Assembly (NCBI GenBank): GCA_944325615.1
Contig: CALVAU010000049.1
Location: forward strand, 1-34,811
DNA length: 34,811 bases
Direction: 5' to 3'
DNA from: Candidatus Gastranaerophilales bacterium
GTDB taxonomy: Bacteria; Cyanobacteriota; Vampirovibrionia; Gastranaerophilales; Gastranaerophilaceae
Below the pieces are notes generated by a model that was given only the letters and a program-made list of their open reading frames with translations, was not told where the DNA came from and searched no databases. The translations under genes were made by a program, and so were the position numbers. Numbering within the stretch: the first letter of the stretch is position 1; every line of letters starts with the position of its first letter. Below are positions 16,314 through 23,872 of this stretch, one piece after another.

Positions 16314-16895
16314 TTACCTAAGGCTGAATTTACATCCGCAGTAATTTTGTCTGTATAAATAGAGTGAGTTTGCTATTTTATTTGTTTTTAAAAATCCGTC
16401 TTTCTTTTTAAAATCAATTGCTAAAAAGTTTAAATTTTCTTTATTGGCAATTTCTTGTCCGATTGCAGAAAGTTTTTGGAAATTTTTATGCGGGCTTATA
16501 ACTATTGATGTTGTGAAATTTTCAATACCTAATTCCTTTGCTTTTTCTGCTGTTTTTTGAAGTCGCAGCGCAAAGCATTTATCACACCTCAATCCTTTTT
16601 CAGGCTCATTTTCAAATCCTTTTACGTATTCAAAAAATTCATCCTGACGATATTCTTCTTCAATTAATTCAACTTCAAAATGCTTGCATAAAGTTTTTTG
16701 CGCATCCAATCGTTTTTGATATTCAGAATCAGGGTAAATATTTGGGTTGTAAAAATATACTATAACCTCATATCCCGCATCTTTTAGGTAAGATACGGGA
16801 TATGAAGAACATATTGCACAGCAGGCATGAAGAAGTATTTTTTCTTTATTTTTCTTTTGCTCCTGCTTCAATAAGAATTTTTTTGAATTCTTCAT
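16314..16895 (-). CDS. queH: epoxyqueuosine reductase QueH
   Basis: Catalyses the last step of queuosine tRNA modification, reducing epoxyqueuosine to queuosine; QueH is the non-orthologous replacement of QueG. The 193-residue protein carries the family cysteines: adjacent Cys25-Cys26 (HACCAICS), Cys104 and Cys107 (RCDKC), and Cys186/Cys188 near the C-terminus (NYCGCKF), which hold the iron-sulfur and metal sites. 'FYNPNIYPDSEYQKR' (48-62) is also characteristic. ATG 16895 is preceded by AGGA at 10 bases. Its first 50 bases lie within the 3' end of the VKOR-DsbA gene, so it is probably translated by coupling. Confidence 0.93.
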   Translation of the reverse strand: MKNSKKFLLKQEQKKNKEKILLHACCAICSSYPVSYLKDAGYEVIVYFYNPNIYPDSEYQKRLDAQKTLCKHFEVELIEEEYRQDEFFEYVKGFENEPEKGLRCDKCFALRLQKTAEKAKELGIENFTTSIVISPHKNFQKLSAIGQEIANKENLNFLAIDFKKKDGFLKTNKIANSLYLYRQNYCGCKFSLR

Positions 16896-18054
16896 AAGGT
16901 CTTATTCCTACGTATAATTCACCGTTAATTTCGGTTGTTGGTGTACCGTTAATTCCTTTAGAGGTAGCTTCTTCAATATCGTTTTCAACTTGTTTTCTTA
17001 CTTCAAGGCTGTTTGCGTCTTGTTTTAGTTTATCAATATCAAGTCTTAGTTTTTTAGCGATTTCCAAAATTTCTTCTTCGTTATTAGGCTGTTTTTCAAA
17101 GAAAATAGAGTTTATATCCCAGAATTTTCCTTGTTTTTCTGCAGCTAGTGCATAGCGTGACATTGTACAAGAGCCTATGTGGAATGGTTGTTGCATATAT
17201 TTATTACATTCTGTATCAAGTGGCAAATTCTTGTGTACGATTTTTACATTTTTCAATTCTTTTGCAAGTTTGTGAATCATAATATTGTATGCGCAACAGA
17301 TAGGGCATCTGTAATCTGTATATGCATAAAGTATAACAGTAGCATTTTCTTCACCTAATATATTGCCTTTTGCTGCATATTTGTTATGTTTAGATCTTGT
17401 AAATTCAGCGAAAACACTTTGATTTTTTAGTTGTGGTGTAAAAATGTATGATTTTGTTGTGTAAGTTAAAAATCCTGCAGCTGCTGCAGCTACAACTAAA
17501 AATGCAATTAAGTATTTTTTGATTCTTATAGCATCAAAAAAGTCTGTTACGCTTGTTTTAAATGCTTTTATAAAATGTCCGTTTTTATAATCTGCAGCAA
17601 CAAGTCCTATTAACAAATTTATTACGTATGTACAAGCACATAGTACGCATAATTTATTAATTTCAAAAAGGCTTATACATAGAAGGCTCATGCTTATTGC
17701 AAATGAAATTAAGCCCAATGCTGCTATGTAATCTAAAGGATTTTTAAAAACCTCTAAGAATTTTAACAATTTAAAGTTTTTCAATTTTGGTGCGAATAAA
17801 AGCATTGTAATAAAAGAATACAAAAATAATCCCCAATAAGCAAGTGGTACACCAAAGAACTGTGATTCTGTAGTTTTTGCGACTCCATCACAATCAATAA
17901 AGTCACTAACTGAACAAAAACTTGGCAGTGCATATGGATTGAAGTTTGCATTGTAATATATGATTGCCAGTTTTATTGTTGTTATAAATCCGATAAGTGT
18001 TAGTATTAAAATAATTATTTTTTTTACTAACAGCGATTTGTTTTCATTTTCCAT
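16846..18054 (-). CDS. vitamin K epoxide reductase (VKOR) fused to a DsbA-like thioredoxin domain
   Basis: A 402-residue membrane protein that should form disulfides in exported proteins and pass electrons to quinone. The VKOR part (about 10-155, four to five membrane helices) has the loop cysteines Cys47 and Cys55 and the active-site CVLC (136-139). A further helix (about 180-200) leads to an outside DsbA-like domain with CPIC (250-253) and a cis-proline loop GTPTT (370-374). Cys283 and Cys296 may form an extra pair. Such fusions are typical of Cyanobacteria and relatives, where they replace DsbA/DsbB. AGGAG precedes the ATG. It is first in a two-gene unit with queH. Confidence 0.93.
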   Translation of the reverse strand: MENENKSLLVKKIIILILTLIGFITTIKLAIIYYNANFNPYALPSFCSVSDFIDCDGVAKTTESQFFGVPLAYWGLFLYSFITMLLFAPKLKNFKLLKFLEVFKNPLDYIAALGLISFAISMSLLCISLFEINKLCVLCACTYVINLLIGLVAADYKNGHFIKAFKTSVTDFFDAIRIKKYLIAFLVVAAAAAGFLTYTTKSYIFTPQLKNQSVFAEFTRSKHNKYAAKGNILGEENATVILYAYTDYRCPICCAYNIMIHKLAKELKNVKIVHKNLPLDTECNKYMQQPFHIGSCTMSRYALAAEKQGKFWDINSIFFEKQPNNEEEILEIAKKLRLDIDKLKQDANSLEVRKQVENDIEEATSKGINGTPTTEINGELYVGIRPYEEFKKILIEAGAKEK

Positions 18055-18080
18055 AACTATGTCTCCTATCCAATATAATT

Positions 18081-18109
18081 ATTTTACAATTATTTAAAAA
18101 GTAAATCAA
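18081..18109 (-). promoter_or_regulatory. promoter of the VKOR-queH unit
   Basis: On the minus strand TTGATT (18104-18109), 17 bases, TAAAAT (18081-18086), giving a leader of about 20 bases. Confidence 0.75.
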
Positions 18110-18113
18110 TAGG

Positions 18114-18173
18114 AAAAAAAGGGGATTTTTTTAATGAAAGTCTTATAAGGGAGCTTTTTTGCCCCCTTTAAAT
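18114..18173. other. competing inverted repeats in a divergent intergenic region
   Basis: The 203 bases between the divergent VKOR and 18258 genes hold purine and pyrimidine tracts that pair in two ways: AAGGGAGC with GCCCCCTT (one mismatch, 18147-18171), and AAAGGGG (18118-18124) with CCCCTTT. On the minus strand the second option ends in a T-run next to the VKOR -35 box. No ORF of note is present. Confidence 0.35.
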
Positions 18174-18206
18174 ATCTTAACACCCATAACAAAACTTCTA
18201 TTTATG

Positions 18207-18215
18207 TGATATTAT
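18207..18215 (+). promoter_or_regulatory. extended -10 promoter upstream of 18258
   Basis: TGA-TATTAT with the -10 at 18210-18215. There is no good -35 box. It would give a leader of about 35 bases. Confidence 0.4.
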
Positions 18216-18257
18216 TTAAAAAGGTTTAAAACTATTTGTAAGAGAGGTTACAGACAA

Positions 18258-19010
18258 TTGGGAAAAAATATTTTTAAATTATATCTTGCGAAATTCATGG
18301 AGCTTCCGCTTTGGGTAAAGCAAGTGCTTTATGTAAAATTGAAAGAGGATATAAGCAGATATAATTGTACAAAGTTTTTGGATGCATCTTCTGAGGAAAT
18401 GTTTTCGTTGTATGCACCTACTCTTACATTCAAAGGCCGTACAGAACTTGATGAACATAAAAACGGACTTGATTCAAATATATATAATTTTTTAAGTTTG
18501 TGTGCAAAAGATTATTCAATAATAGAAATTTCTTTAAATATGTTCCTTACAATGGAAGAGACAGCAAAATATTTTATGTTTTGTGTAGAACAGAATTATT
18601 TAGAGTCTCCGGAAGCTGATGAAATTTATGCAATGGCGGGGTTTATTTCCGGGAAATTCAAAACTGGAGAATATTTTACTCGTAATAAATTACTGTCTTT
18701 TGATCAGTTGCAAAAAGCATTGGAAGAACAACAAAAACGTGAAGATAGTGGTCAAAAACATTTAAAATGTCTTGAAATTCTTGATTCAATGGGTTTTGTA
18801 AGTGCAGATGATCATAAAGTTATTTTTCAATTACAGGAAGAAGCTAAAAAAAGATTTATTTTGGATTACAATTTAGTGCCTGATACAGAACAAAGTTTTC
18901 AAAATTCTGAGGAAAAAACTTCTGCCGAAATTGAAGCTTTAAAGTTGGAAAATAAAAAATTAAAAGAAAAACTTTTACAATTATTACGATTGGTAAAAAA
19001 GAATGTTTAA
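18258..19010 (+). CDS. unidentified protein with a MshEN-like region and C-terminal coiled coil
   Basis: A 250-residue soluble protein. I use TTG 18258, 10 bases after AGAGAGG; the next in-frame ATG (18297) lacks a ribosome site. Residues about 70-120 look like a small helical (winged-helix-like) domain. Residues about 140-200 ('KLLSFDQLQKALEEQQ...LEILDSMGFVSADDH') resemble the MshEN/GspE N-terminal repeat, which binds c-di-GMP or partner proteins in type IV pilus and type II secretion ATPases; this is a pattern likeness only, and an insert separates the two halves. The last 30 residues form a Leu/Lys/Glu coiled coil. Its end overlaps the asparaginase-like gene by 8 bases. Confidence 0.75.
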   Translation: MGKNIFKLYLAKFMELPLWVKQVLYVKLKEDISRYNCTKFLDASSEEMFSLYAPTLTFKGRTELDEHKNGLDSNIYNFLSLCAKDYSIIEISLNMFLTMEETAKYFMFCVEQNYLESPEADEIYAMAGFISGKFKTGEYFTRNKLLSFDQLQKALEEQQKREDSGQKHLKCLEILDSMGFVSADDHKVIFQLQEEAKKRFILDYNLVPDTEQSFQNSEEKTSAEIEALKLENKKLKEKLLQLLRLVKKNV

Positions 19011-19950
19011 CCCAAGACCGGAAATTTTAGCAAAATATTTGCGCGGGACCCTTGTTGAAGAAGAGCATTACGGCTTTAGAATGCTGGCAGACAATGACAG
19101 AGTCATTGAATATAGCGGAGAAACCGGTAATTATCCGTTTTATCTTAATTCTTGTGCTAATCCATTAATAGCATCATTAATAGTTGATTATGGTATGGAT
19201 GTTAAATATGATATGACATTGGAAGAAATTGCCATAAGCTGTTCTTCTCATACCGCAGAAAATTTGCATATAGAATTAGAAAAATCTTTATTAAATAAAA
19301 TAGGTGTAGATGAAAAATTATTAAAATGTGGTGTAAGCAGACGTTTGCCTGATCATAAGTATAAAGATGTTTTGTTTGATGCAGAAAATGAAAGCGTGTT
19401 GCAAAATGGCTGTGCTGCTAAACATATTATGATGCTTGGCTTGTGTAAAATGAATGGGTGGAATATGGAGAATTATGATAACTTAGAACATCCATTACAG
19501 GTTAAAATAAAGGAAAAAATCATTGATTTATGCAGGTTAAAACATAGATTTCCAATTACAAAAGATTTTTGTGGCTTACCTGCAATGTCAATGCCTCTTG
19601 AAAATGTTTTGTGGGGGTATTTGAAAATTTTTACGGATCCGCGTTATCAAAAAATTTCTGAGGCGTTTTTGAATTATCCCGATATAATAGGCGGCAAAAA
19701 TCGGCTTGATACAAAGATTATTAAATGTTCAGATAATATAATTGCAAAAGCAAGCACCTGCGGGATTTGTGTGGTAGTCAATGTCGAAAAACAAGAAGCT
19801 TTAGTCGTAAAAATTAGCGATAGCAATATGGATACGCTTGAAGCCGTAGTTGTAAAATCATTGAATAATCTGCATTGGACAGATATTCCTTTTGAGTATT
19901 TAATAAAAACTTTTCATAATGAAATTGTTGGAGAAATTGTTGTACTCTAA
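19003..19950 (+). CDS. asparaginase-II-family protein with an altered catalytic motif
   Basis: A 315-residue protein of the L-asparaginase II (AnsA/ReAV-like) family, which hydrolyses asparagine to aspartate and ammonia. Matching blocks are 'SSHTAENLHIE' (81-91), 'NGCAAKHIMML' (135-145), 'HPLQ' (163-166), 'CGLPAMSMPLE' (190-200), 'GGKNRLDT' (231-238) and 'IIAKAST' (247-253). Residues corresponding to the zinc ligands of the Rhizobium etli enzyme (Cys137, Lys140, Cys190) and to its second Ser-Lys pair (Ser82, Lys250) can be identified, but in the first pair (Ser48/Lys51 there) the lysine position is Asn (Ser50-x-x-Asn53). It overlaps the upstream gene by 8 bases and is convergent with the lysozyme gene, the stop codons sharing CTAA. 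Confidence 0.78.
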   Translation: MFNPRPEILAKYLRGTLVEEEHYGFRMLADNDRVIEYSGETGNYPFYLNSCANPLIASLIVDYGMDVKYDMTLEEIAISCSSHTAENLHIELEKSLLNKIGVDEKLLKCGVSRRLPDHKYKDVLFDAENESVLQNGCAAKHIMMLGLCKMNGWNMENYDNLEHPLQVKIKEKIIDLCRLKHRFPITKDFCGLPAMSMPLENVLWGYLKIFTDPRYQKISEAFLNYPDIIGGKNRLDTKIIKCSDNIIAKASTCGICVVVNVEKQEALVVKISDSNMDTLEAVVVKSLNNLHWTDIPFEYLIKTFHNEIVGEIVVL

Positions 19951-21284
19951 GAAGTTTTTATATGAACATCGACAACTTTTTCTCTGTTATTTGTAACTAA
20001 AAAAGTTGGTTTTTGTATTGGTAAAGTCATAATTTCACCGTTTGGCTTTTTGACTAATTGACATCCCATAAGTTCATTTGTAGTTCTGAAAAATTCACTC
20101 TTGTTTTGTGCGGCATATAGTCCTTTTGTGTAATTTTCGTATAATTTTTGAAGAACTTTTTGCGGCATTTGAGAGGGTTTGTAGCCTGTAAAAAGTATCA
20201 TATCATTTATTCTGCGTTTGCATAGTCCGGCTTGTACATCGCCGCCTGCAGATCTGTGATCAAATTCCATTGCTGCTTTATAAAAACAAGCCGCTGCTTT
20301 TTTAGGATTTCTGTTTTTTTGTGCGCAGCCATCGTTAATATATTTTATAAGTTTTTTACTTTTTGCAATAGCATTTTCACCGATATTGAATGTTAAATCT
20401 ATCAAAGCTTCTTTTTGTTTTTGATTCAGTTTGTGATAACTGTCTCCGAAAATTTTTATTAATCCGTTTTGAGCATCGATTATATCTTTGGCTAATATTT
20501 GATAGATTTGTTTGTCTGATAATTTGTAGCCTTGAGCTTTCAATCTTTTATATTTATTTAGCTCAGATTTTGGTCTGCAAGCCAAATCATGTCCGATACC
20601 TATTACAGGTCTTTTTATTGCATCAGGAGTAAGCTCTCTTTTAATACCTTCAAATTCTGCAAGTTTATCTATAAAATCTGAGCTTATACCTGTTAATTTG
20701 CAAACATCAGATATTGTTGATATTTTAGCTAATTGCTTATCATCCACGTTTTGCAATATAGGTTTTGGACGATTGGGAATTTCTATTTTATCAGCTTTTA
20801 CTTCAGAGGGTTTTTCTTTTGTCTTAGGGGGAAGAGGTGGCTGAGTTTCAATTGGTTTCTCAAACTGTTTTTTGAAATTTTCTGTTGGTTTTGTATAGAC
20901 ATAATAAATTTCATTTTGTGAAATTGTAGCTTTTTTATTATTGATTTTATTAAGTTCCAAAAATTCTTTTACTGTCATTCCGAATTTTGTCGCAATAGAA
21001 TATGCAGAATCTCCCTTTTTAGCTTTATAGCCCGGAACATTGAATTTTGTTCCAGCTGGTATTGATAATTTGGGGTTTTCAAAATATTTTTTCAGTTGAG
21101 GGTTGTTTTTTACCAAATCTTTTTTATCAATTTTAAATTTTGAAGTAATACTTCCCCAACCTTTGCCTTTTTCAAGAGTGTATTCTCCGATGTAATCGGT
21201 TTTAGCTGTTTTATCGGGCTTACCTTTTATTATTTCATTGAACTCAAATGTGTTTAGAAATAAATTGTAATCAAATTCTGCCAT
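19947..21284 (-). CDS. LysM - GH24 lysozyme-like protein
   Basis: A 445-residue protein. Residues about 33-84 are a degenerate LysM-like unit ('YTLEKGKGWGSITSKF...IPAGTKFNVP') and 86-130 a clear LysM domain ('YKAKKGDSAYSIATKFGMT'), which binds peptidoglycan. A Pro/Lys-rich linker (140-175) leads to a GH24 (T4-lysozyme-type) domain at about 195-370. There the catalytic Glu is Glu212 (AEFEG), Asp221 lies near the expected Asp position, GIGHD (229-233) matches the family's GxGH loop, and 'LTFNIGENAIAKS' and 'CKRRINDMILF' follow family patterns. There is no signal peptide or membrane segment, so export needs a non-Sec route, a holin or lysis. AAGG precedes the ATG. No prophage genes adjoin it. 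Confidence 0.85.
   Translation of the reverse strand: MAEFDYNLFLNTFEFNEIIKGKPDKTAKTDYIGEYTLEKGKGWGSITSKFKIDKKDLVKNNPQLKKYFENPKLSIPAGTKFNVPGYKAKKGDSAYSIATKFGMTVKEFLELNKINNKKATISQNEIYYVYTKPTENFKKQFEKPIETQPPLPPKTKEKPSEVKADKIEIPNRPKPILQNVDDKQLAKISTISDVCKLTGISSDFIDKLAEFEGIKRELTPDAIKRPVIGIGHDLACRPKSELNKYKRLKAQGYKLSDKQIYQILAKDIIDAQNGLIKIFGDSYHKLNQKQKEALIDLTFNIGENAIAKSKKLIKYINDGCAQKNRNPKKAAACFYKAAMEFDHRSAGGDVQAGLCKRRINDMILFTGYKPSQMPQKVLQKLYENYTKGLYAAQNKSEFFRTTNELMGCQLVKKPNGEIMTLPIQKPTFLVTNNREKVVDVHIKTS
19973..20014 (+). terminator. possible terminator inside the convergent lysozyme gene
   Basis: A 9-bp stem CAACTTTTT (19973-19981) / AAAAAGTTG (20000-20008) followed by GTTTTT, 23 bases after the asparaginase-like stop and within the opposite gene's 3' end. 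The stem is AT-rich, so it is only a candidate. Confidence 0.4.
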
Positions 21285-21314
21285 ATTAATAACCTTATTT
21301 TCTACACATAAAAA

Positions 21315-21357
21315 AATAACGGTATTATTTTTCGTAACTTTAAAAAATACCGTTATT
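21315..21357 (-). terminator. intrinsic terminator of the mlaD-upp unit
   Basis: A 12-bp stem (AATAACGGTATT / AATACCGTTATT) with a 19-base loop, followed on the minus strand by TTTTTTTATG. It starts 23 bases after the upp stop. Confidence 0.85.
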
Positions 21358-21380
21358 AATGTTAAATTTTGTTAATATAA

Positions 21381-22031
21381 TTATGTGTTAAAAATTCTAT
21401 CTCCGGCATCGCCCATACCTGGAACAATATAGCCTTTTTCATTTAACGTTTCATCTACTGCTGCTGTGATAATTTCAATGTCAGGATAATGTTTTTGAAT
21501 ATTTTCAATACCTTGAGGTGCAGCAATTATACAGATACATTTGATATTTTTGATCGGAATACCTTTATCTGCGTATAATTTAATAGCTTCCAAAAGTGAA
21601 TTTCCTGTCGCAAGCATAGGATCTGTTATATAGATATAGAATTTTTCTGGGTTTGGAGCTTCCATAGGCACCTTGTTGTAGTACCAAATAGGTTTTAGAG
21701 TCTTTTCATCTCTATACATACCGATATGTCTTATGCAAGCTTGAGGCAGAATATCAATTGCTTCATCTGTAAAAATAAGCCCTGCTCTCAAAATCGGTGA
21801 AATAATGATATTGATATCAGGGTCTATTGTTTTTGCTTTAAATGTTGTAACGGGTGTTGTAATTTCTTTTTCTACAAGAGGAAGATTTTTCGAAGCTTCA
21901 TATAAAAGACTTCTTGTAATCTTTCTTGTCGCAATACGAACGCCCTGACTGTCTGTTTTTTTATCACGCATAGTGCATAAATTTAAAAGAACGACAGGAT
22001 TTGAAATTACTCGTACATTTTCTAAATTCAT
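21381..22031 (-). CDS. upp: uracil phosphoribosyltransferase
   Basis: Salvages uracil to UMP using PRPP; cytoplasmic. The 216-residue protein carries the PRPP-binding loop TDPMLATGNS (136-145) and the C-terminal uracil-binding signature GYIVPGMGDAGDR. 'SPILRAGL' (78-85) is also conserved. I start at ATG 22031, 8 bases after AAAGGAG; a GTG at 22040 would touch the ribosome site. Its start overlaps the mlaD stop as ATGA, so the two are translationally coupled, although their functions are not obviously related. A strong terminator follows. Confidence 0.95.
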   Translation of the reverse strand: MNLENVRVISNPVVLLNLCTMRDKKTDSQGVRIATRKITRSLLYEASKNLPLVEKEITTPVTTFKAKTIDPDINIIISPILRAGLIFTDEAIDILPQACIRHIGMYRDEKTLKPIWYYNKVPMEAPNPEKFYIYITDPMLATGNSLLEAIKLYADKGIPIKNIKCICIIAAPQGIENIQKHYPDIEIITAAVDETLNEKGYIVPGMGDAGDRIFNT

Positions 22032-22654
22032 CTTTTCCACTCCTTTATTCTATGTTTAAAATCTTTGTTATTTTTTTCCATTCTATCAAGAACATCATTA
22101 ACTTTGTTAATTTCGTTAGTAATTATTGCGGGGTTTATATTTTTAACATCTTTAGTTTCTTCTTCAAATTGGTTCATAAAATATGCACTTCTTGTGCCTA
22201 TTGCTCCGATTTTATCAAACATTTCATTAAGCAGAGTTATAGAAGCATTAAGCCTTTTAGGTTGGTTGATTACAATAAATTGTTTGGAATCTAGTGTCTC
22301 TTGAGTCGGCTGAGTTATTTCCAATGATTTAGATCCGCCAAGCCCGTTGAATTCGACTGTTGCAATTGAGCCTTGTGGAATTGTTACATCTTTTTCTGTG
22401 ATGACAAATTTTACATATACAGTATTGTTTACTATATTAATTTTATTGACATGGCCTACCTGAACTCCCATAAATTTGACTGGAGAGCCGACAATCATTC
22501 CATCTACATCAGGCATGAATATTTGATAAGTCTTTAGTTCTCTAGTTTTTTTGTAATGGTAAACTCTAATTCCGCCAATCACAAAACACAAGATAAGGAG
22601 CCAAATAAAAAACTCTATCCATGCGTAAAAATGCAGTTTAAAATCCTTTACCAT
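22028..22654 (-). CDS. MlaD-family (MCE domain) lipid-transport protein
   Basis: A 208-residue protein anchored by one N-terminal helix (about 8-30), followed by an MCE domain (about 38-115: 'VDGMIVGSPVKFMGVQVGHV', 'FNGLGGSKSLEI') and a helical tail (135-205). MCE proteins form hexameric rings carrying phospholipids between membranes; cyanobacterial and chloroplast (TGD2) versions have this single-MCE form. I prefer ATG 22654 because a perfect TATAAT ends 7 bases upstream of it, which would make the mRNA leaderless or nearly so; the frame continues up to GTG 22690, so the start is not certain. The permease and ATPase partners are not in the window. Confidence 0.85.
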   Translation of the reverse strand: MVKDFKLHFYAWIEFFIWLLILCFVIGGIRVYHYKKTRELKTYQIFMPDVDGMIVGSPVKFMGVQVGHVNKINIVNNTVYVKFVITEKDVTIPQGSIATVEFNGLGGSKSLEITQPTQETLDSKQFIVINQPKRLNASITLLNEMFDKIGAIGTRSAYFMNQFEEETKDVKNINPAIITNEINKVNDVLDRMEKNNKDFKHRIKEWKR

Positions 22655-22661
22655 GTCTATA

Positions 22662-22667
22662 ATTATA
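22662..22667 (-). promoter_or_regulatory. -10 box just upstream of mlaD
   Basis: Perfect TATAAT on the minus strand, 7 bases before the preferred ATG. The -35 region is weak (GTGGTA at 17 bases). No Shine-Dalgarno site lies before the ATG. Confidence 0.45.
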
Positions 22668-22690
22668 CATAAACACATGATTTTTACCAC

Positions 22691-22719
22691 TTGCCAAAAA
22701 ATTTTTTGTATTATAGTAT
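22691..22719 (+). promoter_or_regulatory. promoter of rpoZ
   Basis: TTGCCA (22691-22696) followed by TAGTAT at 17 bases (22714-22719) or the overlapping TATAGT at 15 bases. Confidence 0.55.
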
Positions 22720-22748
22720 TAGAATTATTAAAGTTGTGAGGTTTACAT

Positions 22749-22988
22749 ATGGAACAGATAATAAAAGTAGCATGGGATTTAAACGAAAATACTGATAACA
22801 GATATCAATTAGTTTATGAAATAGCTGAATTGGCTAAAAAACTTGTTGATGAGAATCAGGCTAAAAAAGCTCATGATGACTTTGGATTTGAAGAAAATTA
22901 TGATACAGGATATTCTAAAGAAAACCCTGTAGAACATGCCATTATGGTTAAAGCTTCAGAAGCTGATGATAACAGATTGGTAGGTTAG
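22749..22988 (+). CDS. rpoZ: RNA polymerase omega subunit
   Basis: A 79-residue acidic protein. 'DNRYQLVYEIAELAKKL' (16-32) matches the conserved omega helix (NRY-x-LV-x-x-IA-x-x-AK), and 'ENPVEHAIMVKASEADDNRLVG' holds the second conserved block (PV-x-x-AI) as in short cyanobacterial omega subunits. Omega aids assembly and stability of RNA polymerase by clamping the beta-prime subunit. It is monocistronic, with its own promoter and a good terminator. The family is small and divergent, so a definite call needs a profile search. Confidence 0.7.
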   Translation: MEQIIKVAWDLNENTDNRYQLVYEIAELAKKLVDENQAKKAHDDFGFEENYDTGYSKENPVEHAIMVKASEADDNRLVG

Positions 22989-23001
22989 TAAAAAAGTTTT
23001 T

Positions 23002-23041
23002 AATATGCACAAGAGTTTTTATGCTTTTGTGCATATTTTTT
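23002..23041 (+). terminator. intrinsic terminator of rpoZ
   Basis: An 11-bp stem (AATATGCACAA / TTGTGCATATT) with a 14-base loop, running into TTTTTT, 13 bases after the stop. Confidence 0.88.
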
Positions 23042-23068
23042 GAAAAATATTTTGATTAGGGAGTTTAT

Positions 23069-23872
23069 ATGGAAGATACATTAAAATATATAAATGAAAA
23101 AACTGCTAGCTTTCGACCTGAGATAGGTGTTATTTTAGGATCGGGGCTTGGTGAATTTGCCGATGAATATTGCGATGTAGCTGTATCTTATGCTGAAATC
23201 CCGAATTTTATAAAGTCAACTGTACAAGGTCATAAAGGTCGGCTTGTTTTTGCTGAAATTTCAGGGAAAAAAGTTGTAATGATGCAGGGCAGAAATCATT
23301 TTTATGAAGGTCATTCAATGCAAGAAATTACATACCCTATAAAGGTAATGAAAAAATTAGGGGTAAAAACTCTTATTTTGACAAATGCCGCTGGGGGTGT
23401 AAATCCTGAATTTAAGCCTGGTGATTTGATGTTGATTACAGATCATATAAATTTTATGGGCTCAAATCCATTAATTGGACCGAATGATTCTCAATTTGGA
23501 GAAAGATTTCCGGATATGAGCGAAATCTATAAAAAAGAGTTGATAGAAATTGCTGATACTTCTGCTCAAAAACTTGGAATAAAGCCTCAGCATGGTGTAT
23601 ATTTTGCATCATCAGGCCCGAGTTATGAAACCCCTGCTGAAATCAGAATGGCGAGAACTTTAGGAGCTGACGCTGTCGGTATGTCAACTGTCCCTGAGGC
23701 AATTGTTGCAAATTACTGTGGTATGAAAGTTTTAGGTATAAGTTGTATATCAAATGCCGCAGCAGGTGTGAAAGGTGCGCAAAAATTGTCCCACCAAGAA
23801 GTTATTGAAACTACAAATGCTGCAAAAGCCGGCTTTAAAGCTCTTTTGAAAGAGATTATTTCAGCCGTTTAA
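23069..23872 (+). CDS. punA: purine nucleoside phosphorylase (trimeric, PNP-I type)
   Basis: Splits inosine and guanosine with phosphate into base and ribose 1-phosphate; purine salvage, cytoplasmic. The 267-residue protein shows the PNP-I signatures GSGLG (24-28), GHKGR (54-58), RNHFYEGH (75-82), NAAGG (106-110), GPSYETPAEIR (183-193), MSTVPE (205-210) and SNAAAG (228-233). AGGGAG precedes the ATG. Its stop codon overlaps that of the convergent AbrB-like gene in TTAA, and no terminator is seen between them. Confidence 0.95.
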   Translation: MEDTLKYINEKTASFRPEIGVILGSGLGEFADEYCDVAVSYAEIPNFIKSTVQGHKGRLVFAEISGKKVVMMQGRNHFYEGHSMQEITYPIKVMKKLGVKTLILTNAAGGVNPEFKPGDLMLITDHINFMGSNPLIGPNDSQFGERFPDMSEIYKKELIEIADTSAQKLGIKPQHGVYFASSGPSYETPAEIRMARTLGADAVGMSTVPEAIVANYCGMKVLGISCISNAAAGVKGAQKLSHQEVIETTNAAKAGFKALLKEIISAV

